From assembly GCA_021018815.1 (NCBI GenBank), contig JAITYX010000090.1, forward strand, positions 1,391,501 to 1,455,500: DNA of 64,000 nt, read 5' to 3'. Below are positions 11,808 to 23,761 of the stretch, in pieces. The notes under the pieces were generated by a model. That model had not been told where the DNA came from and searched no databases. It saw nothing but the letters and a program-made list of their open reading frames with translations. The DNA comes from Talinum fruticosum (lineage: Eukaryota; Streptophyta; Magnoliopsida; Caryophyllales; Talinaceae). Both the position numbers and the translations under genes were made by a program. Numbering within the stretch: the first letter of the stretch is position 1; each line of letters begins with the position of its first letter.

Positions 11808-12420
11808 GTTCGCACTTCATTCGGCATTGAGATGGAAAAGCTTTTCAACTGCAGTTTTTTGAATGGCCTTGACATTTCCCTTGCTTGGAGAATGTATTTT
11901 TAGAGGGATACAACAATGTATTATAGGGTTGATGAGCTGTTCAAAACTGTGGCTTTCTTTTTCACTAGCTTGTATGGTGTACTGGAAACCTTCCGGTACA
12001 TCATGATACTAAATTTGTAAACTTCAATCCTCTATTTTTCGTTTTAATGTATTTGGCTTGTCGGAATTTTCAAGGGAACTTGCATTAGTTGTTTCCAAAG
12101 CGCATGTATTATCCTTTAATTCTTCAAGCTATCTAGGAAAATATAAGTGGTCGAATGTGATAAAATACTGCAATCCGATTCTATCCTATAGACTGCGGGT
12201 TTAAAACTTAGGGGCTTTAAAAATCCGGCTTTAAAACTTAGGGGCTTTAAAACTTAGGGATTTGAATAGCGAATAACTGATTTGGCCAACTAATTTTATG
12301 GCTTATGGTTAAAATTATAGGGTTTCGAAAATCTACCATGTACTCAGTCAAATCTCAAATGTCTTCATTTCGGGATCGCGAAAGAAGAAATTACAATAGG
12401 AAAGGAAAGAGGGCACGCTC
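11808..12420. other. 3' UTR of the NOSIP/CSU1 gene and short intergenic spacer
   Basis: The first 250 bases look like a 3' UTR. Around 12195-12265 a short unit (CTTTAAAACTTAGGGG) is repeated in tandem two to three times. No gene is seen. Confidence 0.5.
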
Positions 12421-12429
12421 CCGGCACGC

Positions 12430-12475
12430 GTGGAATCTCCCCCCTCTCCCCTCTCTCTCTCCCTCTCTCTATCGC
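12430..12475 (+). repeat. CT-rich tract in the probable 5' UTR of GRXS15
   Basis: A run of CTCTCCCTCTCTC, a common feature of plant core promoters and 5' UTRs. It lies 460 bases before the ATG, and a GG|GTACGC donor at about 12576 suggests that a 5' UTR intron separates them. Confidence 0.45.
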
Positions 12476-12936
12476 TGGGCACTGGAGTCGACTCTTTCAG
12501 AGCTTGGGTTTTTGAGGTTGAAGGCATCACACAACCAGGAAACCATCTCTCCGTTTCGTCACTGAGAGAATACGGGGTACGCCTTTTCTTCTTTGTTTCG
12601 ATTACGTCTTTTCTTCCATTTAAATCGACGGAGCTCGTTTTTCAGGATTATAGTTTGTTTTCTGTTCCTTATTGCAATCAGTTCTTCTAGATTTTTGACG
12701 AATCGTGTCAAGATCTTTTCAAGCTTCAAACTTCAATCAGTCGAACGTCTGAGAATTCCTCCCTTCCCCTAATTTACTTTTTTCATGATTCAAGTTTGAT
12801 TTTTGATTTCAAATGCAGGGTTGTAAGTCAAATCTTTTGCGGCAGTAAAAAATTGGAAGGGATGAGTGATTGATTATTTTGTCATTTTTTTCTTTTGTAA
12901 TTTTGCTATTAGGGTTTATTTGGGGTTATCTGAATC

Positions 12937-15900
12937 ATGGCGAGGTCATTGTCAAGTATGCTCTTGAGGAACATTGCAAGTTTTCCGGCTTCTCGTTTGA
13001 GTACTCAAGTAATGACCTATCTTATTCTTTTGCTTCTAAGGTTTAATATTTCTTCATGTTTGAGTTTGAGAGATTTCAATGAACTGATGACAGGTACTGC
13101 AAAGAATAGGGTTACAACGCCAAACTGCTTCATATTTGGCTATGATGATACTAACTACGATAATTTTGTCTGTCAGTTTCACTTTAATACTAACTATGAT
13201 GATTTTGTTTCAACCTAAATCCATGACAGATTAACCATCAATCAGTTATTTTGAATCTGCTATTAATTGTCGATTATTTATGTGTTGTTTCTAGTTGTGC
13301 TAAACTATCTTAGTATGATTTGATTGGTTTTGTCACTAAGTTCATTGTCTCTAATGCTTTGTGACATTACTAGTCATGTATATACTTCGCTTGTAATTGT
13401 TATCTTCTTTCTTCTCTGCACTTATTCGCTGTTTTAAGAACAGATTTTATTCCAAAAATATAATTTTCGATATTTTATTTTGGGTCTCTTGTAAACAACC
13501 TTTGTACCTATAGGGACTGCATTAGGTTTCCCCAAATCCTACATAGATAGGAATAGACTCAATAGTGTTGTAATTGATCCATTCAACCAACTCTGGAAGC
13601 GTAATATTGACAATTGAATCTAAATTTCACATTTCTTTTTGAATGAGGTAAGTATCATAAGTAAATATCTGAACACAAAAAGTGAGAGAGTTGTTCAATG
13701 CATGGGGTTAGGGATAATTAGGTCCTTTTAGGTGTTTTTGCACATTGGATTTTTGGTCATATCTCCTGCTCTCCCCCACCCCCTTTGCTCTTTGGGGGAG
13801 AGGAGGATTGGAGGAAGAAGTTGTAGTATAGTTTCACAAACCTATCAAATTTCAGCACAATGTTAAGAAGGTTGTAGATTGCTTGTATTCCTCAAATTTC
13901 ATTCATTTAATTAGTAAACTTATGCCGCCCTGTTTTAGCTTACATTGTCAAGGTGGCGTAATTTTATTTTTATTTTAAACTTTCACGCATGCATGATTTT
14001 ACACTTTAGGTGTCGGAATTTTCACTGACTTGTAATGTTTGATTTCTGGATCCTAGCAGGATCACATGCTGAGCTAGGGGATCCTAGTCGTGTGACTATA
14101 TTTGCCAGCCTGGATTATTTATATCTCTATTCTCTAGGAATATGTGAGGGTGAAATGAATTCTTCAATTGGAGTCATAATTTATTCATTTGTGTTGCCAT
14201 TGGGAAAATCTCAGTTTTAGGTTATCTTTTGTTGTTGCTTTGTGTTCCAATTTCAATTTGGAAGTCCTTTTGTTCATTTAGAAGGGGAACAGGAAAATTG
14301 TCATATTAACAGAATGATGATTCTGGATATAATTTAACCATGATTTGGCATATGCATATCCACTAACTTGTCTTTGTTTTCATGTCTATCAATGTGTTAC
14401 TTTTACTATTTGGAGTTTAGGGATAGAGCTACCATGTCTGATCAACCCTGTGACCAGGGTGGGACATCAGGTTGTAGGATAATGGTTTCTATGATAGTAT
14501 TACGTTTTCTATTTCCTTATAAATCTAATATTTGTTCATCGATTATCCTTCTCTTAAGTAGCAGACAATTTACGTAGATTGAAGCTACCCACTTGCCTCG
14601 TGCTGCTTCAAAATGACAACAAAGGATTTATTAGCTGAACTCATCTTGTACACTAAGTCTTTTTAGGCTGTGTTGTAAGTCAACTAAATAATGGTGCTTG
14701 TGCTGTATATTAACAAATGATCAGTCCATTTGTTACCTAGTGGGTGCTGGCCCCTTGCTAAATGTGCAGTGAAGCTTGCTATTCTTTTTAACCTGAATGC
14801 GTTTTACACTAAAATAACTAATCTGGGTAAACTGAAGCAGGTTTGCTGTCTATGTGAGACAGACCAATTTGATTTCATGAAGTTCTCCTCGCTCCCTTCC
14901 ACCACCCTCACCCCCAACCAAAAAAAAAAAAAAATGAAGGAAGCAAACAGGTGCTGGAAAGCTGAGCTTTCTCTGTTGCGAATTGGATATTTTTGATTTT
15001 TTTGTGTGTTTTGTGGTTGGGTTAGTTGCGTAGAAATAGTGGTGGGTTAAATTTTTGTTTCTAATGCTTATAGTTTAATGTGAACTATAATTCTGAGTAT
15101 TTTCTCATGGCAGGTATCTGGGTCATTGTACCAATGTGGAATGAAATATATGACTACTTTGTCTAATGATCCTGATACACATGAAGATTTCAGGCCTACC
15201 AGTAAGCCTCAGAGTTCCAGCTTTTCCGCTAAAGATATTGTTGAGCAGGTTCATGTTTCTTATTGCTTTGCTAGTACTTCAGTAATTCCATGTAACTAGT
15301 GTGTGCTTTACGTTAACTTGGGATGGTAAAAGATAGCTTACTGATTTTATTGATTCAATTTTAAAATATTGGCTGCTATTAAATGTATATGCTTGTTTTT
15401 AACTTTTAGGATGTGAAGGAAAACCCTGTTATGATTTATATGAAGGGGGTTCCTGAGATGCCTAGATGCGGGTTCAGCGCTCTTGCAGTGAGGGTGTTGA
15501 AGGAATATAGTAAGTTGTCGGTTATTTAATTGATTGCTTCAACTTCAACTTGTTTATTTGACTCCCTTTTTTCGACAAACCTAAACTGTATACTACTCCC
15601 ACTAACCTCTATTTTGAGGGTTTAAAAGGCACAATTCACTGTTGATAACTCCTCTTTAGAGATTATTTGGGTGTTTACACAAGCAAAATCATCGTTGCTC
15701 TATCTGAGTTTGACTCTTTATGCTATTTGTTTTACATTGACTTATATGCTTTATTACGTTGATGGAGAATGCTGGTTAATGATCAAAGTTTGAGATCAGA
15801 ATGTGCACATGCATCTAAGAAGAGAGCTACTCCCATGTAGCAGTTGACCCCAAGAGAAGAAGCAACCCCACCGGGGCAGGTGTTAAAAAAGGGGAAAGGG

Positions 15901-18900
15901 GGAAGTACAGGGAAAGAATCTAGGCGTAGGCTTTTCTACGACTTGGAAAGGTTCCTTTTGCTTTGAATTTGAATCAGTCTTCTGTTATGTTTGCATAATC
16001 AACACTGGACTATCCTTTGGTTCTTTGCTGCCACTGTTGCACCATTGCGTAGAAAGTCTAATAAAGAGTGATGATGTTGAGAAAGATATGCAGCAATGCA
16101 AAAGTTGTGGACTCTTTTTATTTTAAAAAGAGCTCATTCATGTATATTGTAAGCTGTCTATTATCCATTTAAGGAGATTTATCTAATATCTATTGGATTT
16201 ATATTACTTAAAAACTAAAGTAATCTTGATAGAGAGCTCACCCGTCTAATTCCTGTTGAACAGAGCTTCCCTCAAAAATACTTTTTCTTTTTTGTTTATG
16301 CAATGCATAAGGAGTATGATAGGGCTCAGTTTCACCACTGCAATCATGTTTGTTGCATGATACGGCTCTCATTTTTGGAGTTCTTGCCCAAAAGTACTAC
16401 TAAATTTTCACAAATATTCAAAAATGTCATTTTACTATTTTGAAGTTAAAAATAGCACTAAATTTTTTAAAATATTCAAATGCCATTCTTTTAGCTGTAT
16501 TTTTAACGTTCTTCAAAAATTAAGTGGTATTTTTTTTATTGTTTTAAACAAGTTCAGTGGCTTTTTTTTACGGAAAAAAGTTAAGTGGTACTTTTGACTA
16601 TTTAGAATAAATTTAGAGGTGTTTTTGAGCAAGAACTTCCCGTTTGGGCACCTTTTGTGGTTTGTTAATTTGAGAATCTGGGGGTTTAAGCTATTCTCTG
16701 CATCCTTATCTTAGATGTGTTCTGTGTAGATGTCCCACTTGCTGCGAGGAATATTCTGGAAGACATGGACTTGAAGGAAGCTGTCAAAGCCTACAGGTAT
16801 TGCCTTGCCTTGCACTGTTATAATGTTAATTTTGATTCCTCCCATGTGAAGTCAGATGGTTATTTATTTGATATCCTTTCTTTAACCTGAATAATCTTGT
16901 GGGCATTCATTGTGCTTGCAATTCTTGGGCCAGTCTTAGATTGTGTGACCAACATATTTGTTGGCTGCTTTCTGATACATCTACTTTTTATATTCTTAAT
17001 AACAGATATTTACAAGCGAATATTTTTCATTTAAATAAAGAATGAGAAAATTAGAATATAAGTAGACAACATTAATTATTACACTCTTCACCCGGGAAGA
17101 CTTGTGATGCTTTAGCAGCTTCTGTCAATTGATCCTTCACCTTGTTGGAGATCAGTATTTTTTATGTTATATTTCTGAGTTTCCATGAAGTCACTGCTCG
17201 CCGTTTGCTTGTTGTTGGCAAGAATACATACTGTATTTGGTGATACTCTCTTTGACTTCACTAGAGCTGCTCTCTTACTGCACCATCATTACTTTCATGA
17301 GTAGCATATATAATGAAGTATGGTTTGAATGACAAATGGGAAAATATAATCAATTTTGTTTGCTCTTTGTTCGCCCCCTCCCTCTTTGGGAAGCAAAAGG
17401 CTGATCAGCGCTTAATACATTTTATTACCATCTAACTCTAGAACATCATTATAGGATGTGGGAAATCACCTGTGATCCAACCAGGGTCATAGTATTATCT
17501 ATTGTGATTAAACTAGCTTTGGCTAAAATGATGGCTTCCTGTCTAACAAACTGAGATAAAAAGGCATCCAAGTCCTTGATAATGTCAATACAATTATCAA
17601 CTATGAGTTCAAAACAGGAACAAACTTGAGCCTCCTTCTAAAAGCATTTACTATAGTTAGAGACTTTGATTCCGTCAGCTGCTACCAAGCTGCTAACCAA
17701 AAGTATTCGTTTGAAAATGAAAGATCAAATTGTTTATGGAACCTCTACTTTCTTGTTTGATGTGCTTTGCGATGATTATTTTCATGTGGATCTCTTCTGA
17801 AATAGCTGCTGTCCAGTGTACAAAAAGACAGTGTAATTATAAGTACAGAATCTGATCTTTCTTCCATAAAAGAGTGTGTTGGTAAAAGTAATGTTGAGGA
17901 AAGATTGATGGTGACAGCTACGGAACCATTAGTTGAACTGCCCATTTCCACTCATTCTATCACAAAAAAGTTGTGTTCTTGTAGTTTAGATTGTATAGGC
18001 TGCCAGACATCAAGGTTCCAAGAGATGTTGAAAGGGCTTCAATTTTTATGAAGGTTGTTGGGTGGATAGGCTAGAATTTAGAAGCAAGGATGAGACAAAT
18101 TATTGATGTGTTGTGAGAAAGTGGCTTGACAGATCAACTCTTAGGCAAAGGATGTGTACTGCAGCTTACCATGGTTTGGAAGCTGGTGCTTTGTGACGAA
18201 TTAGTCCAAAAGATTTTGTTGGGTTGATCCAATATGTGTTTGATGCTGCATGCAACAAATATTGAGCCACCACTGAAATCTGATTGCTGAGTGACAACTT
18301 GCAACTATTTATTAGGGCTTGGATGCTGTTTTAGGTCATGTTGATGACAAGCTGAATAGTAAAGCAATCTGAATTACTGAGGCCTGTGCCCAATTGGCCT
18401 TCTTATTATTGAACCTTTAATTAGATGATTTCCACTATACAGCGCTGCTAAATACTTGGTCTTTCCTATGATGTTCTCCACGGAGCTTTGAGTTATGAAA
18501 TCACTGCCCAATGTGGGTCCCGCCTTAGCTGAAATTTGAAGTGATCCAGATGTAGGCCATCTTACCCCTACAAGCAGAGAGAGACTACAGAGCTATGAGT
18601 TGATGAACAAATGAAGTTGAAAAGACCAGTTTAGTGCAGAAGTGATATATTGGCTGGAACCTTCTCTAGCCCATTGGTTGAAAGCTAGTTGAATGAATTT
18701 TATGGTGGTGGTAACCATGTAGTTGAAGGCTGGAAATGTTGGTGAGAACTTGGTACAACCCTTCGATTTGTGAATCAACTATGTGACAGAAAACAGCCAA
18801 TAGAGATCTTACACTCATGATCTTTTCTGAGCAGCTTTCTTGTTTTATGTCATAGTGAAATGTTTGGTTGCTTGAGCTAGCTTGCTGCTTTAGTATGCCA

Positions 18901-19578
18901 TATAATAGTAGTCCATGGTGCATCATATCCTCCTACTTTAGAAACATATTATAATGGCTCTGTATATTTTATCTGCATGGAATTTTTCTGGTTTGAAATT
19001 TTCGGTAGAATCCTGAAATTAGGAGATACACTTCGTGATTTTGGAGTTTCTTCATCAGTTGAGAAATTTTCCATTCTGAAATTGTCCTAGAAGATAAAAT
19101 GAACTAATATGACGTTCGATTGGATATAATATAATCATGATAGCATAGTCTGTGATAATCATAATTATAAGGTAGTTATTTTTGTTGCAATATTTTCACA
19201 CAACCAAACAAGATAATCGAAACATAGTTACAAATGTGTCTGCTTTAAAAGATTGATTAAGTCCAACCAAACAATACATAAGAATTAACTGCATTATATT
19301 TGAGTGTTAGAGGCCCTTTTTCTCATCCAAATCTGGATTTACCAATAATATTTGCACTTTATGGCAGCCATTGGCCCACATTTCCACAAATATTCATCAA
19401 GGGTGAGTTCATTGGTGGGTCAGATATTATTCTCAACCTGCACCAGGTAAACCTATCTTCCCTCTCAATTTGACAATTTGTTGCAATGAACAAGATGATC
19501 ATATGGGTTGTCCTGTTTCAGACTGGTGAGTTGAAGGAAAAGCTCAAAGATGCATCTAGCGAGAAGAAAGCAGAATGA
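12937..19578 (+). CDS. GRXS15: Monothiol glutaredoxin S15, mitochondrial (CGFS type)
   Basis: Six exons (12937-13008, 15114-15248, 15410-15509, 16730-16796, 19368-19446, 19522-19578) all join in phase and give 169 residues, the length I recall for Arabidopsis GRXS15. The N-terminus ([20 protein letters not shown]) is a typical mitochondrial presequence. The single-cysteine active site C89-G-F-S lies after MKGVPEMPR, and the glutathione-site motifs [16 protein letters not shown] and GGSD are intact. Family knowledge: GRXS15 coordinates a [2Fe-2S] cluster with glutathione and passes it on within mitochondrial iron-sulfur cluster maturation, supporting lipoyl synthesis. Introns 1 (2.1 kb) and 4 (2.6 kb) are long. 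Neither holds a recognisable gene. Confidence 0.95.
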
Positions 19579-21290
19579 GCAACACTATCTGGTGGATAGA
19601 CAAAGCAACTTTTGCCCACACCCTCTTTTCTTTTCTTTTTTTTCAATGACTTATTATTTTGAGCCATTGTAATATCTCCTCTCATGCTGAAATTGAAAGG
19701 GGGCATAATGGCTTTTGTGTCACCTTTCCAAACCTAACATATGAACGTGATTTGAATAATGGGAGGAAAATTTGGCAACAGACTGCAATGAGAGTCAAGC
19801 TTGAGCTGATTTTGGTTAGACCTGTGTTTGGATCTGGAAAATCAGGACCGACTTGGATTGAAGCTTCAGCTTGAGCCTTCTTTGTGCTTATAGCTGCTGA
19901 CCTATGAATTCAGTCGAGCTTGGCTCATTGGACTGAGTTGGGCCTTGGATCAACAATATTTTGATCAGAGTCCTTGGCTGTAATCATTCTGGTCAAAGCT
20001 GTGGAAGGTGGGAACGAAGGTCTTACAAAGAAGGGAAAAAGACATTGTGAAATATTTGTGTTGTAATTTGATTACGTAGGATTGGTTTGGTGTAGTATTT
20101 GGATTGAAATGAAACCAAAAGATGTGGTAGCTCTCGTTCTCATAAAGCAGAATTGTGCCTTGGATTTGAAAGAGCCTTATGACCCGTGTGACACAGCATG
20201 AACTCCTATGAAACAAGCAAGTTGATATGTGCCAATGATATCATGGCCCGAGTGAGCTTTAAGTAATTGAAGTATTGCATTCTATTCTTACCATTTTCAT
20301 TGTATTGCATTGGTGTCTTTCTAAAGATCCTGATGCTTCGTTTCTGACGGCTGTAAAATGCATGGAAAAGAATGGTCTGAAAGGGAAATTATAATGGTAG
20401 TAGTAGGTGAAGAGGGAGCCGGACCATATCCCTTGAGGTTGAGGTGGTGGCGTTTTCCCCGGCCAAAGATTTGTCCAAAGCAAAAGGGGAGGAGGCTTAA
20501 GAATTGAGATGGGATGAAACCTCTCTTCCCTCTTATGCTTTGTCTAAAGCATGTGCATGGCATCTAGGAGGGTCATCATTCCAGCACTCTCAGTCTTCTC
20601 ATTATTATTCAATCTAATTATTATTCATTCATAATGAATGGTACTATAATTTTTATTTATATACATAAAAACGAAATGTTGGAAAAGGAAAACTGTAATA
20701 ATTTATTAAGATCTTGAAATGTAAATGAATGGATATGAAAGTTTTCAGGTATTAAGAAGATAAAAGAAAAAAAAATGGTTATGTGTCTTGCCCTACTTTT
20801 TCTGGAGCCTCTTAGCCTACTTAATTAGGTTTATGTGGATCAATAATTAAGGTGTAATTTTATTAATTGGTATTTGTTTATTTCAAATTTGAATATGTAG
20901 CAAATAGCAATTGTCATTTATTCCAAATTGGAATAGACAGATCCTCATGGCATCATCTCGAAATGGTTATTTCATCGGAAAAGAATTTAAAACCAAATAT
21001 TTTTTTATGGAAAAAACAAAGAGTTTTAATTAGAGGTAATAATTTGCCATCTTTTGGTCATTGGAATTTAAAAATTCCCTTGAAAGGGTGGGTTGGGTGG
21101 AGGATAGAGCTAGTGGCCACCACGCCACTAGCCTCCTCGACATGCTAACTAATTACATGTAACTTCAATGCATGCAATTTATGAAACTCGACTAATAAAT
21201 TATTGAAATTAATGCCTCAAAAAATAACATTATTTACTAAAAATGTATTCACAATAGTTGTAATATTTTCCGTTGATCAGAAAAAAAAAT
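19579..21290. other. 3' flank of GRXS15 and intergenic DNA
   Basis: Contains the GRXS15 3' UTR (T-rich run at 19620-19645) and moderately complex DNA to 20600. An imperfect stem-loop occurs at 20465-20550. No coding frame is convincing. Confidence 0.5.
20470..20550. ncRNA. Imperfect stem-loop, candidate small-RNA hairpin
   Basis: The arm at about 20470-20496 (TTTGTCCAAAGCAAAAGGGG) pairs with the arm at about 20520-20550 (CTCTTCCCTCTTATGCTTTG then TCTAAAG), leaving a loop of about 24 bases. The stem has a few mismatches and bulges. I do not recognise a known plant miRNA in either arm, and promoter and expression are unknown. Confidence 0.2.
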
Positions 21291-21297
21291 ATAAAAA

Positions 21298-21572
21298 TAC
21301 TCTATTCATTTAAAAATCATGTCATTTTAACTAACTTTTTTCATTTCATAATACTCGTCACTTTACAATTCTAATGACATATTAATTACTAGTTTACCAA
21401 CTTTGTCCTTATTAATTGCTTTGTTTCTCTTTTTTTATTAATTTTTTCATTTCCAATAAAATATAGGGACAACTTAGTCTTTTAATATAAAAATTTATTA
21501 TGAATTTTGTGTTTCTTGGTATCCCCGTATAACCTTAAAACGACTTGTATTTTAAAACGGAAGGAATAGTTA
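21298..21572 (-). mobile_element. Stowaway-like MITE, copy 1
   Basis: The element has TA at each border and imperfect terminal inverted repeats: the left end reads TACTCTATTCATTTAAAA and the reverse complement of the right end TAACTATTCCTTCCGTTTTA. Its interior closely matches, in inverse orientation, the element at 56806-57042 (shared AAGACTAAGTT, ATTAATAAG, GTAAAGTGACGAG). No coding capacity. Confidence 0.65.
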
Positions 21573-21896
21573 GTATATTTTCTGTTTGTCACACACGGTT
21601 AACTATATATTCATTCTCATCGTTTTTTATTAATATATACTTGCATTACCTTTTGACAAAAAAAAAAAAAATCAAGTGAAGACATGAGTAAAATTATATA
21701 GTGCTCCATAAAGTGTTAGTGATACTAATTCATCAAATTTTTAAATGAAAAAAATCATGTTCTTCAAAATTCTAAGATTGATAGACATGCATTTTTCTAA
21801 ATTTTGTTACTTTTTAATATAAAAAATCAGGTAAATAAGGCATTGCCAACCACCAACGTGCCCCAAGTGAGATAGAAGTTCGTATAATATAATCTT

Positions 21897-23752
21897 GGGC
21901 TATTGGATGAGAATAATACGAGACTTTGGGGTATTGGCCGAATTTAATATGAACAATTTTCTTGGCTGCGAATAGAACCAACTTTGGGGGTATTTTTCGA
22001 TATCGGAATGCCACCGAGTTTTATGGGCGGCGACTCATCGAGAAAGTGACGTGGTAAGTGCATTGGACACGTGTACGGCAAAGTCAAACGTTTGATCGAA
22101 TTTGTGAAATTTTAGTGCCGGATAAGCAATGAATTTTTTTAAAAAAGAATTTAAAATTCTATTGCTTTATCCCGCTTACGCTCTCTCTCTCTATCTCTCT
22201 CAAAATCGGATATGTGTCTTGCCTCCTTCCTTGTCACTCTCCTCCTTCTCTCTCTCATCCTCCTCGCTTTTGCTCTCCCTCAAAAATCAGAACCCACAAA
22301 AGTAAAACTCTCTCTCGTTCTCTTCCTTCTGTCTTGCTCATCCTCCCTCATGCTCTATCTTTCTCTAAACCACATTGTCACTTTCCAAATTAAAACCCGG
22401 ACAACTCGGGAACCAAAGCATTCTACGTCCCGCCATTTGCAGAGAGAGATAGAGGCGTTGAAGGGATGTTGTATACGTCGGCTTTTTGTTTGAAAGCTAA
22501 GAGAGCTCGAGTGTCAAGGAGGAGGACAGAGCTCGAAGATGAAAACAATGCAAGAAGGAGAGAGAAAAGGAGGAAGAATGGGCAGAGGAAGATGGTTGGT
22601 ATTCCGATGAGCATATTGTTCAAGAACAGAGAGTGGGCGAGAGGAAAGTTGAAGGTTGAAGGTGATAGGAGCATTCGGGGCTAGAGGCGGAGGTGAGGGC
22701 TGGAGGTCGAAGGTGAGAGGAGCATTCTTAGCGTAAATCCAATTGCTTCTTCGATTGCTTCCTCTTTCATTCAATGATAATAAAATCCACATCTTCCAAA
22801 TTCCAATCTTTTACCTTTTAGATCTACACAATCATTCCTCCTTATTTTTTTCCCTCTCCCTCTCCTGGGAAATCCGCACATTCAAGAATCATACCGAAAT
22901 CACAACAAATTGTCAATCGTCGATCAACTCATAGCAAAAACAACACAAGAGACAAAGAAAACTCGAATTGAAATTCAACCGGCAACGACGCCATTCTTGA
23001 AGCTCAAATCGAAGAAAGAAATTCAAATTGGTTCTTCTTTGAGACGGGGCCCGGGAGGATTCAGCGAGCAGGGGTGGGGCGGAAGCGGAGGCGGCGGGAG
23101 ATGAATTTTTCTCGGAGCGGCTTTGGACTATGCCGGAGAACCAGGAGCCGGCGCTAGAGGAGGAAGAAGCAGACGCAGACGCCGAAGAAGAGAAGGAGGA
23201 GGAGAGAAAAGATGGATTCATGTCAATATGTCTCTGTCTACTTGCCTTATGCCGAGAGAACGGGAATCGGGATAATTTCGATCTTCATGGCCATAGCTAC
23301 GAAGAGAGAGAAAGAGAGATGAAGAGCCATGGGAATGTTTACAGAAAGTATATGAAGATGAAGACAAGATTTTTTTTTTTTTTGGTAAAGAAGACAGGAC
23401 TATTTGAAGAGAGGAGACGTTTAATTGTATTTAAATTTCATTAAATCAATTTTTTGATTCAATTTTTTTAAAAAAAAACTTTACTTACCCGACTCTAAAA
23501 TCTCAAAATTTTAAAGTCAAATAATAAATTTTCATAAATAATCATAAATCCAGATCAAACTTTTGACTCCGGTGTACATGTGTCCAATACACTTGCCACG
23601 TCACTTTTCCGACAAGTCGCCACCCATAAAACTCGGTGGCGTTCGATATTGAAAAATACCCCCAAAGTTGGTTACGTCCGCAGCCAAGGAAATTATTCGT
23701 ATTAAATTCGGCCAATAACCCCAAAGTCCGTATTATTCCCGTTCAATATTCC
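21897..23752. mobile_element. Mutator-type (Pack-MULE-like) element with 9-bp target duplication
   Basis: An exact 9-bp direct repeat, TATAATCTT, flanks the element (21888-21896 and 23753-23761). The termini are inverted repeats of about 200 bp: 21897-22105 (starting GGGCTATTGGATGAGAATAA) and the complement of 23552-23752 (starting GGAATATTGAACGGGAATAA), sharing CCAACTTTGGGGGTATTTTT and GCCACCGAGTTTTATGGG. A 9-bp duplication with long inverted termini is the hallmark of Mutator-like elements. The 1.4-kb interior has no recognisable transposase, is GC-richer than its surroundings and includes an LRR-receptor-kinase-like N-terminus, so it looks like captured host sequence. Confidence 0.85.
22423..22674 (-). 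pseudogene. Captured LRR receptor-like kinase N-terminal fragment
   Basis: This minus-strand frame inside the MULE reads a hydrophobic signal-peptide-like stretch (FLCPFFLLFSLLLALF), a Ser-rich linker, then DTRALLAFKQKADVYN. That closely resembles the LRRNT start of LRR receptor kinases such as the PRK-like group, usually written D-ALLAFKSKAD-N. The expected Trp-Cys cap and the LRRs do not follow; the frame diverges and stops. It is therefore a captured first-exon piece, not a functional receptor. An ATG at 22614 (MLIGIPTIFL) is the more natural ancestral start than 22674. Confidence 0.55.
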
Positions 23753-23761
23753 TATAATCTT

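Noticed and set aside
16380..16680. Possible repeat or insertion in GRXS15 intron 3 (recurring AGTGGTA(C/T)TTTT and AAATATTCAAA motifs)
   Set aside because: Only short, low-complexity echoes; no termini or duplication could be defined.
19985..20010. GGTCAAAGCTGTGGAAGG resembling the star strand of miR396
   Set aside because: No complementary TTCCACAGC arm lies within a precursor-sized distance.
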